Positions 7,925 through 16,204 of a DNA stretch of 62,551 nt are shown in pieces. Origin of the DNA: Streptacidiphilus jeojiense (GTDB lineage: Bacteria; Actinomycetota; Actinomycetes; Streptomycetales; Streptomycetaceae); the NCBI RefSeq assembly GCF_000719095.1, contig NZ_JOEH01000049.1, positions 1 through 62,551 of the forward strand, given 5' to 3'. The stretch's first letter is position 1. Every line of letters begins with the position of its first letter. Below the pieces are notes generated by a model, which saw only the letters and a program-made list of their open reading frames with translations, did no database searches and was not told the origin of the DNA. The translations under genes were made by a program, and so were the position numbers.

Positions 7925-9523
7925 ATGATTGCCGCCAACGCCATCGAACTGCGTGCGGGTGCCCGCATCCTGCTGGAGTCCGCCAGCTTCCGGGTCGCCC
8001 CGGGCGACCGGATCGGCCTGGTCGGCCGCAACGGGGCCGGCAAGACCACGCTGACCAAGGTGCTGGCCGGTGAGGGCGCCCCGGCCGCCGGGTCGGTCAC
8101 CCGCAGCGGCGAGGTCGGCTACCTGCCGCAGGACCCCCGCACCGGCGACCTGGACGTCCTGGCCAGCAACCGCATCCTGGGCGCCCGCGGCCTGGACGAG
8201 GTGCTGCGCAAGATGCGCATCGCCGAGGACAAGATGGCCAACGGCAAGGGCGCGACCCGTGACGACGCGATGAAGAAGTACTCGCGCCTGGAGACCGAGT
8301 TCGTCACCAGGGGCGGCTACGCCGCCGAGGCCGAGGCGGCCACCATCGCCGCCAGCCTCGGGCTGCCGGACCGCATCCTGGCCCAGCCGCTGCACACCCT
8401 CTCCGGCGGCCAGCGCCGCCGGGTCGAGCTGGCCCGGATCCTGTTCTCGGACTCCGACACCCTGCTGCTGGACGAGCCCACCAACCACCTGGACGCCGAC
8501 TCCATCATCTGGCTGCGCGACTACCTGAAGACCTACCGCGGCGGCTTCATCGTCATCTCCCACGACATCAACCTGGTGGAGACGGTCGTCAACAAGGTCT
8601 TCTACCTGGACGCCAACCGCACCTGCATCGACGTCTACAACATGGGCTGGAAGCTCTACCAGCAGCAGCGCGAGGCCGACGAGAAGCGCCGCAAGCGCGA
8701 GCGGGCCAACGCCGAGAAGAAGGCCTCGCAGCTGAACTCGCAGGCCGACAAGATGCGCGCCAAGGCCACCAAGACGGTGGCCGCGCAGAACATGGCCCGC
8801 CGCGCCGAGAAGCTGCTGTCCGGCCTGGAGGCGGTCCGGGTCAGCGACAAGGTCGCCAAGCTGCGCTTCCCCGACCCGGCCCCCTGCGGCAAGACCCCGC
8901 TGATGGCCGAGGGGCTGTCCAAGTCCTACGGCTCGCTGGAGATCTTCACCGACGTCGACCTGGCCATCGACAAGGGCTCCAAGGTGGTCGTGCTGGGCCT
9001 GAACGGCGCCGGCAAGACCACGCTGCTGCGGATGCTCGCCGGGGTGGAGGAGCCCGACACCGGAGCGCTCATCCCCGGCCACGGGCTGAAGATCGGCTAC
9101 TACGCCCAGGAGCACGAGACCCTGGACAACGACCGCACCATCCTGGAGAACATGCGCTCGGCCGCCCCGGACATGGACCTGGTGGAGGTGCGCAAGATCC
9201 TCGGCTCGTTCCTGTTCTCCGGCGACGACGTGGACAAGCCCGCCGGGGTGCTCTCCGGTGGCGAGAAGACCCGGCTGGCCCTGGCCACCCTGGTGGTCTC
9301 CAGCGCCAACGTGCTGCTCCTCGACGAGCCCACCAACAACCTCGACCCGGCCAGCCGGGAAGAGATCCTGGGCGCGCTGCGTTCCTTCACCGGTGCCGTC
9401 GTTCTGGTCACCCACGACGAGGGCGCGGTCCAGGCGCTGGAGCCGGAGCGGATCATCCTGCTGCCGGACGGCATCGAGGACCTGTGGAACGAGGGCTACG
9501 CCGATCTGGTCTCCCTCGCCTGA
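7925..9523 (+). CDS. ABC-F family ATPase (ribosome-associated type)
   Basis: 532 aa with two ABC ATPase domains and no membrane segments. Domain 1 has Walker A GRNGAGKTTLTK, signature LSGGQRRRVELARIL and Walker B LLLDEPTNHLD. Domain 2 has GLNGAGKTTLLRM, LSGGEKTRLAL and LLLDEPTNNLD. Between them is a long Lys/Arg/Glu-rich coiled linker (about residues 245-300), the P-site tRNA interaction motif of ABC-F proteins that act on the ribosome in translation control or antibiotic protection. The start is ATG 7925 after GGGAGTTACTTCGCC. Nothing marks it as a resistance factor rather than a housekeeping EttA/Uup-like member. Confidence 0.93.
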   Translation: MIAANAIELRAGARILLESASFRVAPGDRIGLVGRNGAGKTTLTKVLAGEGAPAAGSVTRSGEVGYLPQDPRTGDLDVLASNRILGARGLDEVLRKMRIAEDKMANGKGATRDDAMKKYSRLETEFVTRGGYAAEAEAATIAASLGLPDRILAQPLHTLSGGQRRRVELARILFSDSDTLLLDEPTNHLDADSIIWLRDYLKTYRGGFIVISHDINLVETVVNKVFYLDANRTCIDVYNMGWKLYQQQREADEKRRKRERANAEKKASQLNSQADKMRAKATKTVAAQNMARRAEKLLSGLEAVRVSDKVAKLRFPDPAPCGKTPLMAEGLSKSYGSLEIFTDVDLAIDKGSKVVVLGLNGAGKTTLLRMLAGVEEPDTGALIPGHGLKIGYYAQEHETLDNDRTILENMRSAAPDMDLVEVRKILGSFLFSGDDVDKPAGVLSGGEKTRLALATLVVSSANVLLLDEPTNNLDPASREEILGALRSFTGAVVLVTHDEGAVQALEPERIILLPDGIEDLWNEGYADLVSLA

Positions 9524-9868
9524 GCCCCGGCGGACCCCCGTCTGACCGGGCGGTGTAGTCGCTGGATCATGCATCTGGACCAGAAGAGTTCATATCGCCG
9601 AGGCCACCACCTGTACGAGTGAACTGACACCGATTCTCCTCATTCGGGAATCCCGTGCATTGCCCATTCACCGCTGCTGATCAGCATTTTCACGCCATGT
9701 CACGGCGACATCCCCGGGCGTGCGACAGCAAACCGCACGCTGGTCAGCTGCGCGGTACGCCACTACCCGCCGGGATTTCCGTTGCCGACCTTGCGGAATG
9801 GGTGGCCAGGAGGCCACCCATGGGTGATCATGGGATTCCGACAGAGCACTTGCTACGAGGAGGCACGG
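9524..9868. other. 345-bp intergenic region with a 10-bp perfect hairpin
   Basis: This stretch separates the ABC-F gene from the small HTH gene. It is less GC-rich than its surroundings and contains no credible ORF. The clearest structure is a perfect inverted repeat at 9798-9821: ATGGGTGGCC, four bases, then GGCCACCCAT. It lies 47 bp before the HTH start and could be an attenuator, an operator or an RNA control element. GATTC and GAATC half-sites flank a shorter imperfect repeat near 9630-9650. Confidence 0.6.
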
Positions 9869-10102
9869 GTGGCCGAGACTCTGAAAAAGGGCAGCCGGGT
9901 AACGGGCCCCGCACGGGAGAAGCTCGCGACCGAGCTGAAGAAGAAGTACGACTCCGGTGCGAGTATCCGGGCGTTGGCGGAGGAGACGGGCCGGTCCTAC
10001 GGATTCGTCCACCGCATGCTCAGCGAGTCCGGAGTTTCCCTCCGCGGTCGCGGTGGCGCCACGCGCGGTAAGGCCAAGGCGACCGCCGCGGCCACGTCCT
10101 GA
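9869..10102 (+). CDS. Small helix-turn-helix DNA-binding protein
   Basis: 77 aa, starting at GTG 9869 after GAGGAGGCACGG. The centre SGASIRALAEETGRSYGFVHRML is a textbook helix-turn-helix of the resolvase/sigma-region-4 type, and the C-terminus is basic (RGRGGATRGKAKATAAATS). The N-terminus (ETLKKGSRVTG) matches, from memory, a small protein conserved across Streptomyces with no defined function. It stands alone behind a long leader with a strong hairpin, suggesting its own regulation. Targets cannot be predicted. Confidence 0.85.
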   Translation: MAETLKKGSRVTGPAREKLATELKKKYDSGASIRALAEETGRSYGFVHRMLSESGVSLRGRGGATRGKAKATAAATS

Positions 10103-10261
10103 ACCGTATCCATCAGTACGACCCATCAGCACGTCAGATCCCTGACGCTTCGGCGGCTGGGGGAGTCCCGCAGCACAGGTCTCCCACCCGGTCGCCGATC
10201 GTCGCGTCCGTAGTGGTTACCCTTCAGTAGCTTGACTTCGCCACTGCTGCTGGAGGTCCTC

Positions 10262-11086
10262 GTGTCCCATTCCGCGCCCACCATGAACTCCGGCCCCGGC
10301 GCCGACCCCTCGGAGTGGGGGGAGGCGGGCCTGCGCCTGGAGCTCGCCGAGGACGGCGCCGTCGCGACGGTCACGCTGTGCCGACCCGAACGGCGCAACG
10401 CCCAGTCGCCCGCGCTCTGGCGCTCGCTCGCGGCCGTCGGCCGCAGCCTGCCCGGGACGGTGCGCGCGGTGCTGCTGCTGGCCGAGGGCAAGTCCTTCTC
10501 GGCCGGTCTCGACCGGGCCGCCTTCACCCCCGAGGGGATCCCCGGCGAACGCGGCCTGCTGGACCTGGCCAAGGGGGAGGAGGGCGACCAGGTCATCGCC
10601 GGCTACCAGCAGGCGTTCACCTGGTGGCGCCGCCCCGACCTGGTCAGCATCGCCGCGGTCCAGGGCCACGCGGTGGGCGCCGGCTTCCAGTTGGCCCTGG
10701 CCTGCGACCTCCGACTGGTCTCCCGGGACGTCCAGTTCGCCATGCGCGAGACCGCCCTCGGCCTGGTGCCGGACCTGGCCGGGACCAAGCCGCTGGTGGA
10801 CCTGGTCGGCCCGGCCCGTGCGCTGGAGATCTGCGGCACCGGCCGCTGGGTCGGCGCGGACGAGGCGGTGCGCATCGGCCTGGCCAACGCCGCACTGCCC
10901 GCCGACGAACTCCATGCCGCCGCGGCGGACCTGGCCGGGGCGCTGCTCGCGGCGCCCCGGGACGCCCTGGTGGAGACCAAGGCGCTGCTGCAGGGGGCCG
11001 GCGGCCGCGACTACGACGAGCAGCGCGCGGCCGAGCGCGCCGCCCAGCTGCGCCGGCTGCGCGACCTGGCCGGACTCGGCGAGTAG
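10262..11086 (+). CDS. Enoyl-CoA hydratase/isomerase family protein
   Basis: 274 aa of the crotonase fold. ATVTLCRPERRNAQSP near the N-terminus, the oxyanion-hole region GKSFSAGLD and VQGHAVGAGFQLALACDLR, then AMRETALGLVPDLAG at the catalytic-loop position, are all present. The second region has Glu (MRETALGL) where many hydratases carry a catalytic Glu, so hydratase or isomerase activity on an acyl-CoA is plausible. I chose GTG 10262, 5 nt after GGAGG, over an in-frame TTG at 10232. The gene is monocistronic, and the specific pathway is not evident. Confidence 0.85.
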   Translation: MSHSAPTMNSGPGADPSEWGEAGLRLELAEDGAVATVTLCRPERRNAQSPALWRSLAAVGRSLPGTVRAVLLLAEGKSFSAGLDRAAFTPEGIPGERGLLDLAKGEEGDQVIAGYQQAFTWWRRPDLVSIAAVQGHAVGAGFQLALACDLRLVSRDVQFAMRETALGLVPDLAGTKPLVDLVGPARALEICGTGRWVGADEAVRIGLANAALPADELHAAAADLAGALLAAPRDALVETKALLQGAGGRDYDEQRAAERAAQLRRLRDLAGLGE

Positions 11087-11222
11087 CCGCCGGGCGGCAG
11101 GCTCACCCGTTCGACTCCACTGCGGTGTGCGTGTCGTGGGGCTCCCCTAGGGTCGAGATGATATGCCCGGTATATGCAGAAACGTCCTGCTGAACCGGGC
11201 ACCCCGACAGGGAGCCCACACC

Positions 11223-11678
11223 ATGACTGATGTGACCAAGCCCAGCGCCCCCAAGCCCGGCCAGCGCGAGACGGTACAACTGGCCCCCAGCGGTGAGCGC
11301 GGCCGCACCACCATCGCCGTCGGCGTGGTGGAGAAGGTCGCCGGCATGGCCGCCAGGGACGTCCAGGGCATCCACGCCCTGGGCAGCGGATCCCGCGGCT
11401 TCGGTGCCGTCCGCGACCGGGTCCCGGGCAACCGGCCCAATGTCGGAAAGGGCGTCAAGGCCGAGGTCGGCGAGCGGCAGGCGGCCCTCGACATCGACCT
11501 GGTGGTCGAGTACGGCGTCCCCATCGCGGAGTTGGCGGCGGTGGTGCGGAAGAACGTGATCAGCTCCGTGGAGCGGATCACCGGTCTCCAGGTCGTCGAG
11601 GTCAACATCGCCGTCAACGACGTGCACCTGCCGGACGAGCAGGACGACGACGAAACCACCGAGAGCAGGGTCCAGTGA
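11223..11678 (+). CDS. Asp23/Gls24 family envelope stress protein
   Basis: 151 aa. The core TTIAVGVVEKVAGMAARDVQGIHALG followed by VGKGVKAEVGERQAALDIDLVVEYG, then VISSVERITGLQVVEVNIAVNDVHL, is the Asp23 (Gls24) domain, a small alpha/beta protein tethered to the membrane by AmaP in Staphylococcus. ATG 11223 follows AGGGAG. It is the first gene of a five-gene operon with overlapping start and stop codons. A GTGT-15-nt-GGGTCG arrangement at 11131-11155 resembles a stress sigma-B-type promoter (GNNT-N15-GGGTAY) with mismatches; this is only suggestive. Expected role: cell-envelope stress homeostasis. Confidence 0.9.
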   Translation: MTDVTKPSAPKPGQRETVQLAPSGERGRTTIAVGVVEKVAGMAARDVQGIHALGSGSRGFGAVRDRVPGNRPNVGKGVKAEVGERQAALDIDLVVEYGVPIAELAAVVRKNVISSVERITGLQVVEVNIAVNDVHLPDEQDDDETTESRVQ

Positions 11679-11866
11679 GCATGGCACTGATCGGCCTGGC
11701 CGTGGGCATGGCCCTTGGCTTCGCCGGCTACTTCGGCGGCTTCGCCGCGTTCCTGCTGGTCGCGGCGCTGGGCGCGGTCGGCTTCGTGGCCGGCCGGCTG
11801 CTGGAGGGCGACCTGGAGTTCGGCGACCTGATCCGCAGCACCAAGCCGAGGGACCGGAAGAGCTGA
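11675..11866 (+). CDS. Small membrane protein of the Asp23 operon
   Basis: 63 aa, starting with GTG in a GTGA overlap with the Asp23 stop (ATG 11681 is possible). Two closely spaced hydrophobic segments rich in Gly and Ala (LAVGMALGFAGYFGGFAAFLL, then ALGAVGFVAGRLL) are followed by an acidic and basic tail. Similar DUF2273-like hairpin proteins accompany Asp23 genes in Gram-positive bacteria and may help anchor them. Its stop overlaps the next start (TGATG). Confidence 0.8.
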   Translation: MSMALIGLAVGMALGFAGYFGGFAAFLLVAALGAVGFVAGRLLEGDLEFGDLIRSTKPRDRKS

Positions 11867-12240
11867 TGGCCTACGGCGCCGTCCCCGCCCCGGGCCTGCC
11901 CGCCCCCGGCGAGCGCGGCAGCATCCGCCTCGCCGACCGGGTGCTGGAGCGGATCGCCGCCCGCGCGGCCGCCGAGGCCCTCGCGGACCAGTTGCCCGAT
12001 GACGGGGCCGACCCCGACCGGATCGACTCCCCCCGGGCCAAGGCCTCGCAGGGGCGGCACGGGGTCAGCATCAGGGTGGGCCTCGACCTGCCCTACCCCC
12101 TCGACCTCGCCGCCGTCACCCGCGCGGTCCACCACCGGGTCACCGAGCGGGTGGTGCAGCTCGCGGGCTCCGAGGACCCCAGGGTCGCCCTGGTGGTGGA
12201 ACGCCTGGTCCCGGCGGCCCCGAGCGGAAGGCTGCGATGA
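11866..12240 (+). CDS. Second Asp23/Gls24-like protein
   Basis: 124 aa. It has a shortened Asp23-like core: RGSIRLADRVLERIAARAA at the N-terminus, then GVSIRVGLDLPYPLDL and VTRAVHHRVTERVVQLAG. It lacks a hydrophobic segment. It starts in the stop codon of the small membrane protein and ends in an ATGA overlap with the DUF6286 gene, so it is made in fixed proportion to them. It probably pairs with the first Asp23 protein or with AmaP. Confidence 0.75.
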   Translation: MAYGAVPAPGLPAPGERGSIRLADRVLERIAARAAAEALADQLPDDGADPDRIDSPRAKASQGRHGVSIRVGLDLPYPLDLAAVTRAVHHRVTERVVQLAGSEDPRVALVVERLVPAAPSGRLR

Positions 12241-12866
12241 GCGTCGCCTCGCCGGCCGGAACGGCGCCCGCCCCGGCTGCCGCAGATGCGCCGGACCGAC
12301 CGGACGCGGTGCGGGCACGGCGGTTCTGGTCGGCCCGCCGCAACGCCGCCGCCCTCGCCGCGCTGGTGGCCGTCGCCGCGGCCGGCGCGCTGCTGTACGA
12401 GGAGATCTACATCCGCAGCGGCAACCGGGCCCATGCCTGGCGCACCTGGATCAGCGACCAACTGGCGGACCGTCACCTCGACGACGCCTGGGTGATCGCC
12501 GGCTCGGCCGTGGTCTGCGCGCTGGGCCTGTGGCTGCTGCTGCTCGCCGCCACCCCGGGACTGCGCCGGCTGCTGCCGCTGGCCACCGAGGACACCGGCG
12601 GCCTGCGGGCCGCCCTGGACCGCCGCGCGGCGGCAGCGATGCTGCGCCGCGCCGCCCTGGAGACGCCGGGGGTGCGGGAGGCCGGAGTGAAGGTCGGGCG
12701 GCGCCGGGCCCGGGTCCGCGCGGTGGTCGGCTTCGGGGACCCCGGCGAGGTGAAGACGGCCCTGGCCGAGCACCTGTCGGTGGAGCGCGGCCGGCTCGGC
12801 CTGGTCCGGCCGCCGATGGTGAACGTCAAGGTCAGGACGCAGAGCAAGGGCAGGAGGAGGTCATGA
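12237..12866 (+). CDS. DUF6286-type membrane protein
   Basis: 209 aa with two transmembrane segments: ALAALVAVAAAGALLY near residues 35-52 and WVIAGSAVVCALGLWLLLLAA near 85-105. A soluble C-terminal domain follows (AAAAMLRRAALETPGVREAGVKVGRRRARV) and is reminiscent of the AmaP/Asp23 partner fold. It sits between the second Asp23-like gene and AmaP with ATGA overlaps on both sides. Function unknown beyond its association with this stress operon. Confidence 0.75.
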   Translation: MSVASPAGTAPAPAAADAPDRPDAVRARRFWSARRNAAALAALVAVAAAGALLYEEIYIRSGNRAHAWRTWISDQLADRHLDDAWVIAGSAVVCALGLWLLLLAATPGLRRLLPLATEDTGGLRAALDRRAAAAMLRRAALETPGVREAGVKVGRRRARVRAVVGFGDPGEVKTALAEHLSVERGRLGLVRPPMVNVKVRTQSKGRRRS

Positions 12867-13459
12867 GCCGGACCGCGGTCAACCGCACCCTGCTGGCCCT
12901 GGTCGGCCTGGTGCTGCTCGCCGGGGGACTGCTGCTGCTGGCCGGCGGACTCGACCTGAACCACCGCTGGCACCTGGGCCTGCCGTCCGACTGGACCGTC
13001 ACCGACCCGCACCACGCGGTGCTGGACCCGGCCGACCGGGTGCGCTGGCGCGGCGACGGCTGGTGGTGGCCGAGCGTCTTCGCCGCGCTGGGGGTGGTCG
13101 CGCTGCTGTCGCTGTGGTGGCTGCTGGCCCAACTCCGCACCGGGACGGCGGACCGGGTGGCCGTGCCGGCGGCGGCGGACGTCCCGGTCCGGCTGCGGGG
13201 CGGGGCGCTGGCGCAGGCCGTCGCCGACGGGGCCGAACAGATCCCCGGGGTGTCCCGGGCCCGGGTGCGCATCCTCGGCCGCGCGCGCCGTCCCCGCGCC
13301 CGCATCACCCTCACCCTGGCCCCGGGGGCGGCGCCGGGGCCCGTCCTGCACGAGCTCGCGGCGGGACCGCTCGGTGACGCACGGCGCACCACGGGGGTGT
13401 CGCTGCCGGCGGAGGCGCGGGTGCGGGTGGAATCCGGTTCGGTTCCGAGGGTCCAGTGA
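12863..13459 (+). CDS. amaP: Alkaline shock response membrane anchor protein AmaP
   Basis: 198 aa, starting at ATG 12863 in an ATGA overlap and preceded by CAGGAGGAGG. A first hydrophobic helix (LLALVGLVLLAGGLLLLAGG) and a second (SVFAALGVVALLSLWWLLA) bracket a short loop, and a C-terminal cytoplasmic domain (DGAEQIPGVSRARVRILG) is the AmaP-like region that recruits Asp23. This is the last gene of the operon; a large nested palindrome follows at 13472-13555 and may terminate transcription. Confidence 0.8.
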   Translation: MSRTAVNRTLLALVGLVLLAGGLLLLAGGLDLNHRWHLGLPSDWTVTDPHHAVLDPADRVRWRGDGWWWPSVFAALGVVALLSLWWLLAQLRTGTADRVAVPAAADVPVRLRGGALAQAVADGAEQIPGVSRARVRILGRARRPRARITLTLAPGAAPGPVLHELAAGPLGDARRTTGVSLPAEARVRVESGSVPRVQ

Positions 13460-13471
13460 CCGTTTGTGGGG

Positions 13472-13555
13472 GTTTCTGTTCGCGCAGTTCCCCGCGCCCC
13501 TAATCCCTTAGGGGCGCGGGGCTGTGCTTGTTGAACTGCATGCGCGAACAGAAAC
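13472..13555. repeat. Nested palindrome carrying the dispersed GC-rich element; probable bidirectional terminator
   Basis: The inner hairpin is perfect over 14 bp: CCCCGCGCCCCTAA, four bases, TTAGGGGCGCGGGG (490-503 and 508-521 after 13000). Outside it, GTTTCTGTTCGCGC and its complement GCGCGAACAGAAAC form a second pair of arms, offset by an ATGC insertion. It lies between two convergent genes. The 21 bases at 13481-13501 are the complement of the AGGGGCGCGGGGAACTGCGCG element also seen near 30775, 57895 and 57968. Confidence 0.8.
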
Positions 13556-13588
13556 CATGCACCACCCGCACCCGCAATCCGCCCTCGC

Positions 13589-14350
13589 TCAAATCCCCTT
13601 CAGCACACCGCCGTCAACCGGCACCATGACTCCGGTCAAATACGACGCCGCCGGGGAAAGATAAAACGCCGCCACCTTCCCGAACTCCTCCGGCCTCCCG
13701 TAGCGCCGCAGCGGAATCCCCGCCGAGGCACGGGCCCGGGCGCCTTCCGGGTCGCCGCCGAGGGAGTCGAGATGCTGGACCCTTTCGGTGTCGATCCGGG
13801 CCGGCAGCAGCCCGAACACCCGGATGCCCCGCGGCCCCAGCTCCTCCGCCAGGGTCTTCGCCGCCATCGCCAGCCCCGGCCGCAGGCCGTTGGAGATCGC
13901 CAGCCCGCCGATCGGCTCCCGGACCGAGCCGGACAGCACGAACCCGATCGCGCCGCCCTCGCCGAGTTCCGCCGCGAAGCGCCGCGCGATCCGCACCGCC
14001 CCCAGGAAGACCGACTCGAACGCGCCGACCCACTCCTCGTCCGTCGCGGAGAGCATCGATCCGGCCGGCGGGCCGCCCGCGCTGATCAGCACCCCGTCGA
14101 TCCGGCCGAAGTGCTGCTCCGCCGCGGCGATCAGTCGCTCCGCGGTGTCCGGTGCGGCGTTGTCGGCGACCACGCCGACCGCCGAGGCGGGGCCGCTCAG
14201 CCGCTTGACGGCCTCGTCCACCGAGGCCTGGCCGCGTCCGGTGACCACCACCCTGGCTCCGTCGGCGACCAGTGCCTCCGCGCTGGCGAAGCCGAGGCCG
14301 CGACTGGCGGCCGTGACGGCGTAGACGCGTCCCTCAAGTCCGAGGTCCAT
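13589..14350 (-). CDS. SDR-family oxidoreductase with non-canonical active site
   Basis: 253 aa Rossmann protein. The cofactor loop is TAASRGLGF (T-x3-G-x-G type) and the C-terminus ends VMVPVDGG as in reductases. A catalytic-type Ser is present (VLSGSV), but where classical enzymes have Tyr-x3-Lys this protein reads SNGLRPG, so Tyr aligns with Ser and Lys with Arg. Other divergent SDRs with an SNxxR motif exist; activity may be altered. It starts 3 nt after the stop of the GH15 gene, with AGGAGGAACTC inside that gene as its ribosome site, so the two are probably co-translated. Substrate unknown. Confidence 0.8.
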   Translation of the reverse strand: MDLGLEGRVYAVTAASRGLGFASAEALVADGARVVVTGRGQASVDEAVKRLSGPASAVGVVADNAAPDTAERLIAAAEQHFGRIDGVLISAGGPPAGSMLSATDEEWVGAFESVFLGAVRIARRFAAELGEGGAIGFVLSGSVREPIGGLAISNGLRPGLAMAAKTLAEELGPRGIRVFGLLPARIDTERVQHLDSLGGDPEGARARASAGIPLRRYGRPEEFGKVAAFYLSPAASYLTGVMVPVDGGVLKGI

Positions 14351-14353
14351 GGA

Positions 14354-16156
14354 TCAGAGTTCCTCCTGTCGTGCTTTCTTCGGCTCTTCCAGCGCGAAGG
14401 CGGTGTTGACCAGGGCGACATGGGTGAAGGCCTGCGGGGTGTTGCCGAGCTGCCGTTCGGCCTTCGGATCCCACTCCTCGGAGATCAGCCCCAGGTCGTT
14501 GGAGATGGCGGCGACCCGTTCGAACAGCTGCCGTCCCTCCTCCACCCGACCGATCGCGATCAGCGCGTCCGCCAGCCAGAACGAGCAGGCCAGGAACGCG
14601 CCCTCGGTTCCCTGCAGACCGTCCACCTGGGAGTCCTCGGGCTCCCCGGTGGAGTAGCGCAGCACGAAGCCGTCGTGGTCCAGGCCCTTCTGGACGGCGT
14701 CGACGGTGCCGACCACCCGGGGGTCGTCGGCGGGCAGGAAGCCGGTCTTGACCACGAAGAGGGTCGAGGCGTCCAGCTCCTTGCCGCCGTAGTACTGGGT
14801 GAAGCTGCCGAGCTCCGCGTCGAAGCCCTTGGCGCAGACGTCCTGGTGGATCTCGTCGCGGACCTCGCGCCAGCGGTCCAGCGGCGCGGGCATCCCGGTG
14901 ATCTCGGCCATCTTCACCGCGCGGTCGAAGGCGACCCAGCACATCACCTTGGAGTGCACGAAGTGCCGGCGGCCGCCGCGCACCTCCCACAGACCCTCGT
15001 CGGGGTCGCTCCAGTGGTCCTCCAGGAAACGCATGAACGAGTTGATGAGCGCCCAGACATGACGCTCCATCGGTATTCCCGCCGTCAGCGCCAGGTACAG
15101 GGTGTCTATCACCTCCCCGTACACGTCCAGCTGCAGCTGGTCCACGGCGGCGTTGCCGAAGCGGACCGGCGCCGAGCCCTCGTAGCCGGGGAACCAGTCG
15201 GCGGTGAACTCGGTGAGCCTGCGCTCGCCGGCCACCCCGTACATGGTCTGCAGGTCGGCCGGGTCGCCGGCGATGGCGCGCAGCAGCCACTCGCGCCAGG
15301 CCGAGGCCTCCTCGACGTAGCCGCTGCGCAGCAGGGCGGACAGGGTCATGGTGGAGTCGCGGAGCCAGCAGAAGCGGTAGTCCCAGTTGCGCTCGCCGCC
15401 GATCTCCTCGGGCAGCGAGGCGGTGGCGGCGGCGACGATGCCGCCGGTCGGCTCGTAGGTCAGCGCCTTGAGCACGATCAGCGAGCGCATCACCGGATCC
15501 CGGTACGGTCCGCGGTACTTGCTGACGGCGGACCACTCCTGCCAGCCCAGCAGCGACTCCTGGAGCGACGCCTCGGCGTCCTGGCGCGGCGGGCTGGAGT
15601 GGTGCGAGGGCAGCCAGCTCAGCACGATGGGGATCCGGTCGCCGGGGTTGACCTCGAAGTGGCCGAAGGTGGTGAAGTCCTTGCCGAAGGTGCGGATCGC
15701 CGAGTGCCCGCGCATCCACACCGAGTCGGGGCCGGCCACCGCGACCCGGTGGTGGTCGGTGCGCCGCATCCACGGCACCACCCGGCCGTAGTCGAACCGC
15801 AGCCGCATCTCGGCGTGCATCTTCACGCACCCCGAGACGCCCACCACGATCCGCATCACATCCGGGGTGCGGTCCCGCTGCGGCATGAAGTCGATCACCT
15901 TGACGGTGCCGGTGTCGGTCTCCCAGACGGTCTCCAGGACCAGGCTGTCGCCCACGTAGGAGCGGCTGGTGCACTCGGTGGCGCCCTCGGGCGCCAACCG
16001 CCAGCTGCCGTGCTCCTTGTCGCCGAGCAGACCCGCGAAGCAGGTGGGCGAGTCGAACCGGGGCAGGCACAGCCAGTCGATGGAGCCGTCCCGGCCGACC
16101 AGGGCCGCTGTCTGCAGATCCCCGATCAGCGCGTAGTCCTCGATACGTCCGGGCAT
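14354..16156 (-). CDS. GH15 family hydrolase (trehalase/glucoamylase-like)
   Basis: 600 aa. The N-terminal beta-sandwich begins IEDYALIGDLQTAALVGRDG and DWLCLPRFDSP, typical of actinobacterial GH15 enzymes, several of which are trehalases. The (alpha/alpha)6 barrel has NWDYRFCWLRDSTMTL, GLWEVRGG (candidate acid Glu) and LISEEWDP (candidate base Glu), then GNTPQAFTHVALVNTAFAL. It has no signal peptide, so it acts in the cytoplasm, fitting turnover of trehalose or short alpha-glucans. A four-residue shorter start is possible but has no better ribosome site. It is the first gene of a pair with the SDR. Confidence 0.88.
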   Translation of the reverse strand: MPGRIEDYALIGDLQTAALVGRDGSIDWLCLPRFDSPTCFAGLLGDKEHGSWRLAPEGATECTSRSYVGDSLVLETVWETDTGTVKVIDFMPQRDRTPDVMRIVVGVSGCVKMHAEMRLRFDYGRVVPWMRRTDHHRVAVAGPDSVWMRGHSAIRTFGKDFTTFGHFEVNPGDRIPIVLSWLPSHHSSPPRQDAEASLQESLLGWQEWSAVSKYRGPYRDPVMRSLIVLKALTYEPTGGIVAAATASLPEEIGGERNWDYRFCWLRDSTMTLSALLRSGYVEEASAWREWLLRAIAGDPADLQTMYGVAGERRLTEFTADWFPGYEGSAPVRFGNAAVDQLQLDVYGEVIDTLYLALTAGIPMERHVWALINSFMRFLEDHWSDPDEGLWEVRGGRRHFVHSKVMCWVAFDRAVKMAEITGMPAPLDRWREVRDEIHQDVCAKGFDAELGSFTQYYGGKELDASTLFVVKTGFLPADDPRVVGTVDAVQKGLDHDGFVLRYSTGEPEDSQVDGLQGTEGAFLACSFWLADALIAIGRVEEGRQLFERVAAISNDLGLISEEWDPKAERQLGNTPQAFTHVALVNTAFALEEPKKARQEEL

Positions 16157-16204
16157 GTGTGCGTCCCCCTCACTCCGAAAGGCCTGCGGCTCCTGGCCCG
16201 GACG

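Noticed and set aside
6629..9574. A minus-strand open frame of 981 codons opposite YnfA and ABC-F
   Set aside because: Low-complexity Gln/Gly/Val-rich translation opposite an unmistakable ABC-F ATPase.
9655..10071. A 138-codon plus frame across the gap before the HTH gene
   Set aside because: It overlaps the HTH gene in another frame, and its start has no ribosome site.
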